DNA of 64,000 bases from NCBI GenBank assembly GCA_027488865.1, contig JAIYAU010000054.1:1-64000 (forward strand). The letters are read 5' to 3'. The position numbers and the translations under genes were made by a program. Of the stretch, positions 10,040-19,911 are shown piece after piece; position 1 is the first letter of the stretch; each line of letters opens with the position of its first letter. Below the pieces are notes generated by a model. It searched no databases. It saw only the letters and a program-made list of their open reading frames with translations, and had not been told where the DNA came from. This DNA is from Cytophagaceae bacterium. Lineage in GTDB: Bacteria > Bacteroidota > Bacteroidia > Cytophagales > UBA9547.

Positions 10040-10330
10040 ATGGATGAATTAGCCATAAAAATAAAGATAGGTGATAGAGATTATCCTATGCGCATTAAAG
10101 CAGAGGAAGAGGAAATCATCAGGGCGGCGGGAAGAATGGTGAATGAACAAATGAAGGCTTATAAAGATTCATTTGGCATTAACGACAAACAGGATCTCTT
10201 GGCTATGGTTGCTTTTGATTGCCTTATTGAGAAAATACGTTCTGACGAAGAAACCAACAAAAAACAATTGGCCTTAACAGAACGAATTGAAGGAATAACA
10301 AAAAAAATCATCTCTTCTCTCGCATCTTAA
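10040..10330 (+). CDS. zapA: Cell division protein ZapA
   Basis: The 96-residue protein begins MDELAIKIKIGDRDYPMRIKAE, followed by the EE..IR.AA..VNEQM helix, and closes with a coiled-coil helix. This is the usual ZapA layout: a small N-terminal beta domain then a dimerising/tetramerising coil. ZapA binds and bundles FtsZ at the division ring in the cytoplasm. Its length is typical. It follows the coiled-coil gene by 10 bp and precedes rny, a gene order widely kept in Bacteroidota. Confidence 0.85.
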   Translation: MDELAIKIKIGDRDYPMRIKAEEEEIIRAAGRMVNEQMKAYKDSFGINDKQDLLAMVAFDCLIEKIRSDEETNKKQLALTERIEGITKKIISSLAS

Positions 10331-10374
10331 TTTTATAGTTTATCGAGTTTCCCACATTATTTTATTCTCTTCTG

Positions 10375-10407
10375 CCGTTTTTAAAAATATAGATAATTAA
10401 AAAACGG
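10375..10407 (+). other. Hairpin directly before the rny start codon
   Basis: CCGTTTTT (10375-10382) can pair with AAAAACGG (10400-10407) around a 17-nt AT-rich loop. The right arm ends one base before the rny ATG, so the fold would occlude the translation start region. The gap between zapA and rny is only 78 bp. Confidence 0.4.
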
Positions 10408-10408
10408 A

Positions 10409-11974
10409 ATGGAAATTATTCTTTTATTAGTAATTGTAGCCACCGCATGTATAGGTGTAGGCATCGTAATTGGCAGGTATCTTTTGATACAAGTGTTTAA
10501 GAAATTAGAAACTGATGCACAAGACAAATCTCGATTGATTATAAAAGAAGCCGAACTAAAGGCTGAAAGTATTAGCAACGAGAAGTTTATGGAGTCTAAA
10601 GAACGGTACTTAAAAATGAAGTCCGAATTTGACGAAGACATGAACAGACGCAAAAATATTGTAATCACCAACGAGCAAAAAATAAAACAAAGAGAACAAC
10701 AAATTGCCAAACAACTAGAACAAAATTCTAGAAGAGAGGCAGAACTAGATAGTTTAAAGGAGCAAACCCAAGCTCAAATAGAAATAATAAGCAAAAGAAA
10801 GGAAGATATTGAAAAAATTCATCAACAACAAGTGATGAAGTTAGAGAAAATAGCCAACCTTACTGCTAATGAGGCTCGCGAACAAATTATTGAAACGCTT
10901 AAAAGAGAGGCTCAGTCAAAAGCGTCTTCTTATGTAAAGGAGATAGTGGAAGAAGCCAAATTAACCGCAACAAAAGAGGCTAGAAAGGTAGTAATTCAAA
11001 CCATACAAAGAACTGCCACCGAAACAGCTATTGAAAATTGTGTTTCGGTATTCAACCTTGAAAGTGACGATATTAAAGGAAAAATAATAGGTAGAGAAGG
11101 TCGTAACATTAGAGCTTTAGAAGCAGCCACGGGAGTTGAACTCATAGTAGATGACACTCCAGAAGCAATTATTATTTCTGGGTTTGATCCTGTAAGAAGG
11201 GAAATCGCTAGGTTATCTCTACATAGATTGGTTTCAGACGGAAGAATTCATCCTGCTAGAATCGAGGAAATAGTACAGAAAACCACAAAAAATATTGAAG
11301 AAGAGATTATTGAAATAGGAGAAAAAACTGCCATTGAATTAGGTGTGCACGGACTGCATCCTGAACTCATAAGAATGGTAGGTAGAATGCGTTTTAGATC
11401 ATCTTATGCTCAAAATTTGCTGCATCACTCTAAAGAGGTTGCACGTATGTGTGGAGTAATGGCAGGTGAACTTGGCCTCAATGCCAAAGTAGCAAAAAGA
11501 GCAGGTTTACTTCACGATATTGGCAAGGTTAGCCCTGAAGAATCGGAACTTCCACATGCGCTATTAGGAATGGAACTTGCCAAAAAATACAAAGAAAATC
11601 CAGAAGTATGTAACGCCATTGGCGCGCATCACGATGAAATTGAGATGACTTCCGTTATTTCGCCAATTATACAAGTTTGTGATGCCATATCAGGTTCAAG
11701 GCCTGGTGCAAGAAGAGAAGTGATGGAGTCTTATATTAAAAGACTTAAAGATTTAGAAACGCTTGCCTTGTCCTTTGACGGGGTAAACAAATGTTACGCC
11801 ATTCAAGCAGGTCGTGAGCTTAGGGTAGTAGTTGACTCTGAAAACGTAGGAGACGAAAAAGCTAGTATGTTATCTTTTGAAATTGCCCAAAAAATTGAAA
11901 AAGAAATGCAATACCCTGGTCAAATAAAAATAACAGTAATAAGAGAAATGAGGTCTGTAAACTTCGCTAAATAA
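10409..11974 (+). CDS. rny: Ribonuclease Y
   Basis: This 521-residue membrane-anchored endoribonuclease starts mRNA decay. Residues 1-24 form a transmembrane anchor, 25-200 a long charged coiled coil, about 205-290 a KH RNA-binding domain ([10 protein letters not shown] near residue 222), and about 330-430 an HD metal-dependent phosphodiesterase domain (LLHDIGKV, His-Asp near residue 368; then GAHHDE). The C-terminus ([10 protein letters not shown]) is the usual RNase Y end. Length and order match the family. It is in the same direction as zapA and probably co-transcribed, with a small hairpin just before its start. Confidence 0.96.
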   Translation: MEIILLLVIVATACIGVGIVIGRYLLIQVFKKLETDAQDKSRLIIKEAELKAESISNEKFMESKERYLKMKSEFDEDMNRRKNIVITNEQKIKQREQQIAKQLEQNSRREAELDSLKEQTQAQIEIISKRKEDIEKIHQQQVMKLEKIANLTANEAREQIIETLKREAQSKASSYVKEIVEEAKLTATKEARKVVIQTIQRTATETAIENCVSVFNLESDDIKGKIIGREGRNIRALEAATGVELIVDDTPEAIIISGFDPVRREIARLSLHRLVSDGRIHPARIEEIVQKTTKNIEEEIIEIGEKTAIELGVHGLHPELIRMVGRMRFRSSYAQNLLHHSKEVARMCGVMAGELGLNAKVAKRAGLLHDIGKVSPEESELPHALLGMELAKKYKENPEVCNAIGAHHDEIEMTSVISPIIQVCDAISGSRPGARREVMESYIKRLKDLETLALSFDGVNKCYAIQAGRELRVVVDSENVGDEKASMLSFEIAQKIEKEMQYPGQIKITVIREMRSVNFAK

Positions 11975-11999
11975 TAAGTAATTATTATAAAATAAGTAG

Positions 12000-12026
12000 T
12001 TGAAAATAGAAAAAATTGTAACTTTG
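12000..12026 (+). promoter_or_regulatory. Predicted promoter of the THX gene
   Basis: TTG (12000-12002), a 16-bp spacer, then TAACTTTG (12019-12026) fit the Bacteroidota vegetative promoter. The leader to the ATG at 12071 would be about 35-40 nt. Confidence 0.55.
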
Positions 12027-12070
12027 TAAACTCAACCAAAAACAAATAAATTAATAATAGTTAAAATACA

Positions 12071-12214
12071 ATGGGCAAAGGAGATATTAAATCAAAAAAA
12101 GGCAAAATTTGGAAAGGTTCTTTTGGCAACTCTCGTAGAAAAAGAGCTTTAAAAGTGGTAGTTGAAGCGGCAGCATCAGAGCAAAAAGTTTCTAAAGAAG
12201 CTAAAACTGCTTAA
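12071..12214 (+). CDS. 30S ribosomal protein THX
   Basis: The 47-residue basic protein begins MGKGDIKSKKGKIWKGSFGNSRRKR, which is the THX/bTHX signature (MGKGDxxSKxGKIxxGSxG). The family member stabilises the head of the small ribosomal subunit. It then has a short Ala/Lys/Glu tail absent from the shortest homologues. It stands as a one-gene unit with its own strong-looking promoter and a terminator, as expected for a highly expressed ribosomal gene. Confidence 0.88.
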   Translation: MGKGDIKSKKGKIWKGSFGNSRRKRALKVVVEAAASEQKVSKEAKTA

Positions 12215-12247
12215 TAAACAATATTCCCAAAGAACACCTTTGGTTTA

Positions 12248-12313
12248 AACTTTCAAAAATTTTATCAGATTTACAAGATTCGTATATTTGATTAAATTTT
12301 TGAAAGTTTTTTT
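12248..12313 (+). terminator. Long AT-rich hairpin terminator after THX
   Basis: A 15-bp perfect stem (12248-12262 with 12294-12308) closes a 31-nt loop and runs into seven T residues (12307-12313). The stem is nearly all A/T. Position just after THX fits termination of that gene. Confidence 0.65.
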
Positions 12314-12415
12314 ATATACCTATTTCTAGGTTCTATTGGAAGGCGTCATTTGCCAAAAGCGCATTTAAGTATTACAAATAAACATTCAAAGTTTCAAACA
12401 TAATACTTTAGTATT

Positions 12416-13720
12416 TTAATGCATTAATTTGGTTAATTTTTTAGATATAAAAAACATCACACCTCCAGCGATCATAGAGCTATAAACAAAAATCAGAAAA
12501 AAGTTTGATATCTCGCTATGCTTCGCGACTTCCTCCATATAACCAGAAATTGCACCTCCAATATAATTTGCAAGCGCCGAGGCCATAAACCAAATTCCCA
12601 TCATAATTGAAACAAACTTGGTAGGTGAAAGCTTAGAAACAGCTGAAAGTCCAATTGGTGATAGGCATAATTCACCAATAGTATGCCAAAAATAAGCGCC
12701 TATAAGCCATAACACACTTATTTCGCCTTTTGATTGTAACTTACTTCCAACTACCAACATCACAAATCCAAGTGCTAATAGGAACAGTGCTAATGAAAAC
12801 TTCAAAGGATTGCTAATATCCTTTTGGTGTGAACTCAATTTTTTCCATATTTCTGCCATTAGGGGTGCAAGAATTATGATTAAAAGGGCATTCACCGATT
12901 GAAAAACCGATGCTGGAATGACACCCCAAGGTGTTTCTCGATTTATATACTCGTAGGTAAATATGTTTAATGAAGAACCAGCTTGCTCAAAAGCAACCCA
13001 AAAGAAAATAGAAAAAAATGATAAAACAAAAATCACTGAAATTCTATCTTTATCCACTGAAGTAAGCAATAATTCCGCTCTTTCTGTTTTTTGTGAAGCA
13101 CTTGGCTTGTGTCCGATATCACCAAGTAGATATCTGAAGGCGATAAAAGTGATTAACCCTAAACTCATACCAATACCCGCAGCACCAAAGCCATAGTGCC
13201 AACCCATTTTTTCACCAAGAAAACCACAAATTAATGAACCGAGAAATGCACCTAGGTTAATACCCATATAAAAAATTGTATATGCTGAGTCTTTAAGCTG
13301 GGCTTTCGGAGTGCCTTCAGGATATAATTTACCGACCATTGATGATATGTTTGGTTTAAAAAAACCATTTCCAATTATGAGCAAAACCAATCCTAAATAA
13401 AAAGTTGGTAAAGGTTCAAAAGCCAAAGCCAAATGCCCAAGTGCCATTAACAAGCCTCCAAGAATAACCGAAAACTGAGAACCAAAATAGCGATCTGCCA
13501 AGTACCCTCCTATTAATGGAGTCACATAAACTAGCCCTGTGTATATTCCATATAGTTGACCAGCATCCTGTTTACTCCAACCTAGGCCGCCTTCGTTACT
13601 AACTATATATAAAATGAGAAGGGCTCTCATGCCATAATAGCTAAAACGTTCCCACATTTCAGTAAAAAACAGAAGATATAGTACTTTAGGATGCTTTAGA
13701 TTGAGTTCTAATTCATTCAT
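12416..13720 (-). CDS. POT/PTR2-family proton-coupled oligopeptide transporter
   Basis: The 434-residue inner-membrane protein has about 12-14 hydrophobic segments of the major facilitator fold. The N-terminal FFTEMWERFSYYGMRALL is the PTR2 signature with the ExxER proton-coupling motif. GNGFFKPNISSMVG and the FYMGINLGA segment are further POT motifs. It would import di- and tripeptides with protons. It is somewhat shorter than the common 450-500 residues. It lies 28 bp downstream of the PurF-type gene on the same strand and may be the last gene of that operon. Precise substrate range cannot be told. Confidence 0.9.
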   Translation of the reverse strand: MNELELNLKHPKVLYLLFFTEMWERFSYYGMRALLILYIVSNEGGLGWSKQDAGQLYGIYTGLVYVTPLIGGYLADRYFGSQFSVILGGLLMALGHLALAFEPLPTFYLGLVLLIIGNGFFKPNISSMVGKLYPEGTPKAQLKDSAYTIFYMGINLGAFLGSLICGFLGEKMGWHYGFGAAGIGMSLGLITFIAFRYLLGDIGHKPSASQKTERAELLLTSVDKDRISVIFVLSFFSIFFWVAFEQAGSSLNIFTYEYINRETPWGVIPASVFQSVNALLIIILAPLMAEIWKKLSSHQKDISNPLKFSLALFLLALGFVMLVVGSKLQSKGEISVLWLIGAYFWHTIGELCLSPIGLSAVSKLSPTKFVSIMMGIWFMASALANYIGGAISGYMEEVAKHSEISNFFLIFVYSSMIAGGVMFFISKKLTKLMH

Positions 13721-13748
13721 AATTTATAAGTAGTATGTTATTTAAGGT

Positions 13749-15641
13749 TTAATACGCTCTTACACCTTTCCCCTCCATAAAAAATACAAAAGCTTTATTA
13801 ACTACTTTAAATCCACCAGGAGTAGGATAGTTACCTGTAAAGTACCAATCACCGATATGATCTTGGCAGGTTTTATTAAGATTTTCAACTGTTTGGAAAA
13901 CTACTTTAACCTCAGCTTTTATCCCTTTAGGCGTTATAATTTGTGCAATTTTATCCGATATTTGTTCGTCTGTAAATTGATCGTATAAAATCTTCACATA
14001 ATTTTTTTCATGAGCTGTATCGGCTTCTAGACTTCTTTTACACTGTTCATATATTTCATCAAGAAGATTTTCCTTGCCAGTTTCTTTTAAAAGTGCAAGC
14101 ATAGCCCTAAACGCCACAAACTCCTTCATTTTCGACATGTCAATCCCATAACAATCAGGATACCTGATTTGAGGAGCTGAAGACACAATTACTATCTTTT
14201 TGGGTTGATTTTTATCTAATATTTGTAAAATACTTTTCTCTAAGGTAGTACCTCGCACAATGGAATCATCCATCACAACCAAAGTATCTTCATTTTTCTT
14301 TATTACGTCACAGGTAGTATCATATACCATCGATACCATATCGTCTCGTTGGTTGTCATTGGTAATAAAGGTTCTAAGTTTGGCGTCCTTAATAACCATT
14401 TTTTCCATTCTTGGTTTGAGTGACAGCAATTTTTCCAAGGCTGGTTTAGAAAGTTTGCCCTCAGTTATTTGTTTTTTACGATAATCCATTAAATGCCCTT
14501 CGATACCATCCATCATGCCCATAAAGGCAATTTCTGCGGTGTTAGGAATATATGAAAAAACAGTATTTTCAAGGTCATAATCCACTGCGTCCAAAATTTG
14601 TTTTGTCAACATGGTACCTAGCATTTTTCTTTCTCTATAGATAGCTGGATCAGAGCCTCTTGAAAAATAAATACGTTCAAAGCTGCATGATTTCTTTTCT
14701 TGTTGTTCAATAAAAGGATATTCATCATAATCCCCATCTTTATTGATAATGAGGGCATGGCCAGGCTTTATCTCCTTAATATCCTCAAAATCAACACCAA
14801 ACGCAATTTTGATAGCAGGACGCTCAGAGGCAACTACCACCACCTCGTCATCTGCATAATAATAGGCTGGTCTAATACCGTTGGGATCCCTCGCCACAAA
14901 TGATGCTCCATACCCAGTCATCCCAGCCATGGCATAACCTCCATCAAAGTCTTTACAAGATCTTCTTAAAACACGTTGAAGGTCTAAAGTTTCCTCAATA
15001 AGATTGGATATTTCGTGGTTGGTATATTTTTCTTTAAATCTATTAAACAGGATTTGGTTTTCTTCATCCAAGAAATGGCCGATTTTCTCCATAACAGTCA
15101 CTGTATCTGTCATTTCTTTTGGGGACTGACCAAGTTCTACTAGCCTTTCAAACAATTCATCATTATTGGTCATATTAAAATTACCCGCCAATACTAGATT
15201 TCTGCTCTTCCAGTTGTTTTGTCTTAAAAAAGGATGACAATTTTCGATTGAGTTGAGGCCATGTGTTCCATATCTTAGATGTCCCAAAAGCACCTCTCCC
15301 ATAAACGCAATGTTTTGTTTGAGCCAATCAGCATCCTTAGCACTTTCTTTGTGTCCCTTTACACTTTTTTTGTATTTTTTATTGATTTTTTCAAAAATCT
15401 GATGAATAGCACTTGGTTCAATGGAACGATATCGGCTAATGTATCTATAGCCTGGTGGTGTGTCCATTTTAATAACAGCTACTCCAGCACCATCCTGCCC
15501 ACGGTTTTGCTGTTTCTCCATCATCACATACAACTTTCCAAGACCGTAAAAAGGCGTGCCATACTTTTTGATATAATAGTTGAAATTTTTTCTCAACCTA
15601 ATCATGGCAATACCACACTCATGCTTAATTACATCGCTCAT
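13749..15641 (-). CDS. PurF-type amidophosphoribosyltransferase (long Bacteroidota form)
   Basis: The 630-residue protein has an N-terminal class II glutamine amidotransferase domain. MSDVIKHECGIAMIR places the nucleophile Cys at residue 9, to be exposed after propeptide removal, and QNRGQDGAG and GHLRYGTHG are further motifs. The C-terminal phosphoribosyltransferase domain has the PRPP loop VVMDDSIVRGTT. The reaction would be PRPP plus glutamine to 5-phosphoribosylamine, the first step of purine synthesis. It is about 130 residues longer than classical PurF. Such long forms are common in Bacteroidota and may be a paralogue, so I leave the symbol open. It starts 4 bp after the nuoN stop, suggesting translational coupling. 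Confidence 0.85.
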   Translation of the reverse strand: MSDVIKHECGIAMIRLRKNFNYYIKKYGTPFYGLGKLYVMMEKQQNRGQDGAGVAVIKMDTPPGYRYISRYRSIEPSAIHQIFEKINKKYKKSVKGHKESAKDADWLKQNIAFMGEVLLGHLRYGTHGLNSIENCHPFLRQNNWKSRNLVLAGNFNMTNNDELFERLVELGQSPKEMTDTVTVMEKIGHFLDEENQILFNRFKEKYTNHEISNLIEETLDLQRVLRRSCKDFDGGYAMAGMTGYGASFVARDPNGIRPAYYYADDEVVVVASERPAIKIAFGVDFEDIKEIKPGHALIINKDGDYDEYPFIEQQEKKSCSFERIYFSRGSDPAIYRERKMLGTMLTKQILDAVDYDLENTVFSYIPNTAEIAFMGMMDGIEGHLMDYRKKQITEGKLSKPALEKLLSLKPRMEKMVIKDAKLRTFITNDNQRDDMVSMVYDTTCDVIKKNEDTLVVMDDSIVRGTTLEKSILQILDKNQPKKIVIVSSAPQIRYPDCYGIDMSKMKEFVAFRAMLALLKETGKENLLDEIYEQCKRSLEADTAHEKNYVKILYDQFTDEQISDKIAQIITPKGIKAEVKVVFQTVENLNKTCQDHIGDWYFTGNYPTPGGFKVVNKAFVFFMEGKGVRAY

Positions 15642-15645
15642 ACTA

Positions 15646-17115
15646 TCAAAACCCGTTTAACTGTTGGATGAGGTGAACAAACTTGTCAAAAGAAAAGAAA
15701 CCGATAATCAAAGGTAACACTATTATTATACAAAATAATTTGCCTTTTAATTCAAATATTACAAGCGTTTGGTTTTCAGTTGGTTTTAAAAATAAAAAAT
15801 AAAGAGGCTTTAAATAAAAAAATAAAGAAATTACAGTATTAACAACAGCAACTAAAAAAAGTGCTAGAATGAGGTGATTGTTAGTATTTTGTGAGAATTC
15901 ATAAAGCGATGTAAATAATAAAAATTTAGCAGAAAATCCTGATGTTGGTGGTAGTCCGACCAAAGATACCATAATGATTAATAACATTATACCTAATAGT
16001 GGCTGGCGTCTACCTAAGCCACTTAATTGTTTTAAATGAAACTCATCCTGCTTGCCAAACAATAATTCGCCCATAAAAAAAGCACCAAAATTCATGAAAA
16101 AATAAATCGATAAATAAAACAAAAAGGAGGTTGAAGAATAACTATTATGAGGCAGAATAGCTGCTAAAATAAAACCAGCTTGTGCAATGGATGAATAGGC
16201 CATCATTCTTTTAAAATTGTTTTGCCAAAGAGCTGAAAGATTGCCAACTAAAATAGATGCAATGGCTACAGCACTTAAAACGAATATCATAATAGATTGT
16301 AATACTGGGTTTATAACAAATACCTCGTAGATATTACATAATACAGCCAAGCCAGCAATTTTTGGTAATACTGAAAAATAGGCCACAATAGCCGTGGGAG
16401 CGCCTTCATAAACATCAGGTGCCCATATGTGAAATGGAAAAAGGGCTACCTTAAAAAACAAACCACCTAAAAACAAAGTAATAGAAAATACCAAGAAAAA
16501 TGCTGGAGCTTGTGCAAGTTTATTTGCAAAATCTGTTTCATAAAAGTAAAAAGAACCTCCAAAACCATACATAAACGATATGCCATAAATCATTAGGCCT
16601 GTTGAAAACGCACCAAAAAGAAAATATTTTAAAGATGACTCGGCACCTTTTTTATTAAAACTAAAATGTGCTAAAATGTATGAACTAATTGAAACAATCT
16701 CCAGCCCTAAGATCAAACTCATAAAATGACTTGCCTCTACCATGATACAAGCACCTAAATAAGAGGCGATTATAAAACCTTGTACCTCTGGAATTGCTAG
16801 CTTAATAGAACGTTTGCTAATATTTATCCATACGAGGGTAAACAATGATACTAACCCCAATATTATTTTAATAAATATATAGCTGCGATTGATGTACAAC
16901 ATTTTATAAAAAAATGGTTGTAATGGAAGTGTTAAATGATATTGATTAATAACAAGCACAATGGCCGTAATAATACCAATAATTCCAAAGGCCAAAGGGA
17001 TGGTTTTATTAATTTTTCCAAAAATCAAATCAACCAAAACATTCCCAATAAATATCCCAAATAGAAATATTTCAGGAATAATTAAGGCGATATTTTGAAA
17101 TGGGTTTTCTAACAT
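15646..17115 (-). CDS. nuoN: NADH-quinone oxidoreductase subunit N
   Basis: The 489-residue, about 14-helix inner-membrane protein is of the antiporter-like (proton_antipo_M) family. Recognisable parts are LGLEIVSISSYILA (conserved membrane Glu), the FFKVALFPFHIWAPDVYEGAPT helix-loop with the channel Lys, and MVSLVGLPPTSGFSAKF. NuoN forms one of the proton channels of respiratory complex I. It follows nuoM by 38 bp. No other complex I gene is in the window, which is unusual because nuoA-N are normally contiguous. Confidence 0.93.
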   Translation of the reverse strand: MLENPFQNIALIIPEIFLFGIFIGNVLVDLIFGKINKTIPLAFGIIGIITAIVLVINQYHLTLPLQPFFYKMLYINRSYIFIKIILGLVSLFTLVWINISKRSIKLAIPEVQGFIIASYLGACIMVEASHFMSLILGLEIVSISSYILAHFSFNKKGAESSLKYFLFGAFSTGLMIYGISFMYGFGGSFYFYETDFANKLAQAPAFFLVFSITLFLGGLFFKVALFPFHIWAPDVYEGAPTAIVAYFSVLPKIAGLAVLCNIYEVFVINPVLQSIMIFVLSAVAIASILVGNLSALWQNNFKRMMAYSSIAQAGFILAAILPHNSYSSTSFLFYLSIYFFMNFGAFFMGELLFGKQDEFHLKQLSGLGRRQPLLGIMLLIIMVSLVGLPPTSGFSAKFLLFTSLYEFSQNTNNHLILALFLVAVVNTVISLFFYLKPLYFLFLKPTENQTLVIFELKGKLFCIIIVLPLIIGFFSFDKFVHLIQQLNGF

Positions 17116-17153
17116 TTTTTAGGGTTACTCACTAATAAATACGATTGGGTTAA

Positions 17154-18830
17154 CTATCGATTGATAATAAAATCAGCTAATAAGGCACAAGTTGGACTTA
17201 CAATATTAAGAATCAAATGTGGGAATAAGCCAAACAAAATCATTAGGAAAACTAGTGGGAATAAAATAATTCTTTCTTGAAATGTTAAATCAGTTAATTT
17301 TTTGGACCATAAGCTGCCATTTTTCACCCAAAATTTCCCAAAAAACATTCTTTGTAGTGTCCAAAGGTAATAAGCAGCACTTAACAAAATACCAAATGTA
17401 GCACCCACCGCAAACCAACTAGATATAATTCCGTTATGAGAATGGGCTGCAAAAGCACCTAATAAAATTAATACCTCTCCAATGAACCCAGAAAACCCAG
17501 GAAGACCTAATGATGCAAAAAATGTAATTACCGTTAAGGTGGTATATATTGGCATTTTAGATGCTAGTCCCCTATAAGAATCAATATTTCTGTTATGCGT
17601 ACGGTCATACACTACCCCTACCAATAGAAACAATGCCGCAGAAATAATACCATGGCTCACCATTTGAAAAACAGCTCCACTTATAGATTCTGCTGTGGCA
17701 GCAGCAATACCCAAAACTACAAATCCCATGTGGGAGATGGAAGAATACGCAATCATCTTCTTTAGGTCGTTCATTGCCAAGGCATTGTATGCTGCATAAA
17801 TAATACTTATTACACCTAGTGTTGCTACCAACCAACCAAATTCAATGGCTTGATCAGGTAATATGGTATAAGCTACCCTTAACAATCCATAAGATCCTGT
17901 TTTTAACAGTAATGAGGCAAGAATAACCGATATAGGCGTAGAAGCTTCCACATGTGCATCGGGCAACCACGTATGTACAGGAAAGGAAGGCACCTTGACC
18001 AAAAAGCCAATGAGTAACAACAAAAACACGATTGCCCTGGCAGACAAACCCCATAAAACCGTTTCATTATCCCATGACAACCAAGTACCTTTTATGTAAT
18101 TGCTTTTGTCAGATAATTGCAATATATCTAGTGTATGCACCAAAGCCTTTTTTGGAATTTTTTGTAATTGTAATTGATTTTGAACGTTTGCTATTAAGTC
18201 TGCACTTGTTTCGCCTGTTAAATTCATTTGTTCAGCTGTCTCTAATGGTTCTATTGCTGAAATTGATAGTCCAATCATTGCAATAAGAATAAAAATAGAA
18301 CCTGCTAACGTGTAAAGAAAAAACTTAATCGCAGCGTATTCCCGTCTTGGACCACCCCACATCCCAATTAAAAAATACATGGGCAACAACATAAACTCAA
18401 AAAATAGAAAAAATAAAAACAAATCAAGCGCTAGAAAACAACCAATCACAGAGGCAGTTAATAATAGGTACAAACAAAAATATGCCTTCGCATTCTCTTT
18501 CACATTCCAACTGGCAACAACACCTATCATAAATATGAAAGTGCTCAATACTACTAAGGCCAAGTTAAGTCCATCTACACCTAAATAGTAGTCAATGGAT
18601 AAATAACCTAGGGATTGCATGTTAATAGTAATCCAATCAAATTTTTCTACCAATTGAATTTTTGGATATGAAAAATCAAATCTGTTTATAACAATTAAAG
18701 AAAGTAAAAATTGTATGGAGGTGGAAACAAGGGTAATATTTTTATAAAAATTGCTTTGGTTATGTGGGAGGATTAAAATAAAGAAAATTGCCAAAAGTGG
18801 GGCAAAAACCAGCAAAGAAAGTATATCCAT
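17154..18830 (-). CDS. nuoM: NADH-quinone oxidoreductase subunit M
   Basis: The 558-residue, about 14-helix antiporter-like subunit of complex I shows FFEFMLLPMYFLIGMWGG with the key membrane Glu, the VKVPSFPVHTWLPDAHVEAS motif with the channel Lys, and AYSSISHMGFV. I start it at the ATG at 18830; the codon just before is TTG. An insertion between helices around residues 195-245 (AEQMNLTGETSADL...) enlarges a loop relative to the E. coli subunit. It is the first gene of the nuoM-nuoN-purF-like-POT run. nuoL and nuoK are not upstream. Confidence 0.93.
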   Translation of the reverse strand: MDILSLLVFAPLLAIFFILILPHNQSNFYKNITLVSTSIQFLLSLIVINRFDFSYPKIQLVEKFDWITINMQSLGYLSIDYYLGVDGLNLALVVLSTFIFMIGVVASWNVKENAKAYFCLYLLLTASVIGCFLALDLFLFFLFFEFMLLPMYFLIGMWGGPRREYAAIKFFLYTLAGSIFILIAMIGLSISAIEPLETAEQMNLTGETSADLIANVQNQLQLQKIPKKALVHTLDILQLSDKSNYIKGTWLSWDNETVLWGLSARAIVFLLLLIGFLVKVPSFPVHTWLPDAHVEASTPISVILASLLLKTGSYGLLRVAYTILPDQAIEFGWLVATLGVISIIYAAYNALAMNDLKKMIAYSSISHMGFVVLGIAAATAESISGAVFQMVSHGIISAALFLLVGVVYDRTHNRNIDSYRGLASKMPIYTTLTVITFFASLGLPGFSGFIGEVLILLGAFAAHSHNGIISSWFAVGATFGILLSAAYYLWTLQRMFFGKFWVKNGSLWSKKLTDLTFQERIILFPLVFLMILFGLFPHLILNIVSPTCALLADFIINR

Positions 18831-18861
18831 CAAACACCTTGAAATAAAAAAATCAAGCGTA

Positions 18862-18869
18862 CAAATTTA
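18862..18869 (-). promoter_or_regulatory. Possible -7 element for nuoM
   Basis: On the minus strand this reads TAAATTTG, matching TAnnTTTG, about 30 bp before the nuoM ATG. I see no convincing -33 TTG at standard spacing. Confidence 0.35.
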
Positions 18870-18984
18870 TTAATTAGTTTTAATAAAAATTGAATAAAAT
18901 CAAATTTGTAAAAATTATCTCTTTAAGTTTTTAAACATTAAACGTGAGTAAATAATTACTACCGAATTTTTAGTATTAAAAGTG

Positions 18985-19043
18985 AAAATTACTATCATCG
19001 AAATTGGAATCAAATAAAAAAACTCGCAACTCGATGATAGTAA
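18985..19043 (-). terminator. Terminator after the outer-membrane barrel gene
   Basis: A 13-bp perfect inverted repeat (18989-19001 with 19031-19043, core ACTATCATCGA) has a 29-nt loop. Read on the minus strand it is followed by TTTTC. It lies 20 bp downstream of the barrel gene stop, as expected for its terminator. Confidence 0.6.
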
Positions 19044-19063
19044 AGTATTTGTTAATCAATAAT

Positions 19064-19690
19064 TTAAAAAATATAATACCTAAATCCTAAATTAAATAGT
19101 TGAGTTGCAGAGCTTGCGCCTAAATTAAAGGTAGAATTAGAGCTAGTTTTATTGCCATCTTTATCTTTATTGGTAGTGTTAACTAATCCCAACAAACCTA
19201 TAGAACTTTCAATCCCAAATTTAGAATTGGGGAAAAACACCATCCCTGGCTTTAATTCAAGTCCAGCACCTATACTACTACCTTGCTTGTCTCCTTCAAA
19301 TTTATTTTGAGACGAAGAAATAGGAATTGCTAATTGGCCAAAGAACCCAAACTTATCATCCAACATATAATAATATCTGGCAAAAGGGCTTATTCCAAAT
19401 GTAGTTGAGGTTGTTTTCTCTAGGTCAGGATTTGCATCTTGATTGCTGGAATTACTTGAAGACCCAAAATTCAAGTCTATACCAAGTGCCAATTTATCAT
19501 CTAAAAAATACCCACCTCCTACAAATAGGTTGCTTGTGCTAGACTTCGAAGTAAAATCACCATCCTTGTTTTTGTTGTTAGAGGAGTTAAATCCAATACC
19601 TGCACCTACTAAAATGCTTCCTTGTGACGTTTGAGCTTGGCTATTGATATACATTAACAATGCCACAGTTACTAAAAATACCTTTTTCAT
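19064..19690 (-). CDS. Outer-membrane beta-barrel protein
   Basis: The 208-residue protein has a signal peptide (residues 1-19, NSQAQ end). Next come alternating Gly/aromatic beta strands (SILVGAGIGF, NLFVGGGYFLDDKLALGIDLNFG, FGISPFARYYYML) and a C-terminal FRYYIF ending in Phe, the usual barrel-assembly signal. The long loops are rich in Ser, Asn, Lys and Asp. It fits the general outer-membrane beta-barrel (OmpW/PF13505-like) superfamily of eight-strand proteins. No specific function can be assigned. It stands alone with its own terminator. Confidence 0.8.
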   Translation of the reverse strand: MKKVFLVTVALLMYINSQAQTSQGSILVGAGIGFNSSNNKNKDGDFTSKSSTSNLFVGGGYFLDDKLALGIDLNFGSSSNSSNQDANPDLEKTTSTTFGISPFARYYYMLDDKFGFFGQLAIPISSSQNKFEGDKQGSSIGAGLELKPGMVFFPNSKFGIESSIGLLGLVNTTNKDKDGNKTSSNSTFNLGASSATQLFNLGFRYYIF

Positions 19691-19911
19691 GATTAAAATT
19701 AATTATTTGGTTTAAAAACATAAAATTACAATCTACCATGTTAAATTACCTTATACATTTAACAATTAATTTAACATAATAACGGTTATACTATGTGTAT
19801 TTAAACCGATGGTTAAAGGGCTTTACAATTTCATACCACAAAACATACTTTAATTCAAAAGGAATCACGACCTTTGTGGGCTTAATTGGCTTTGCCAGTA
19901 CACATTTAATA

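Noticed and set aside
10331-10408. Possible 6S RNA between zapA and rny
   Set aside because: 6S RNA lies near zapA in many bacteria, but the gap is only 78 bp and shows no long 6S-like stem.
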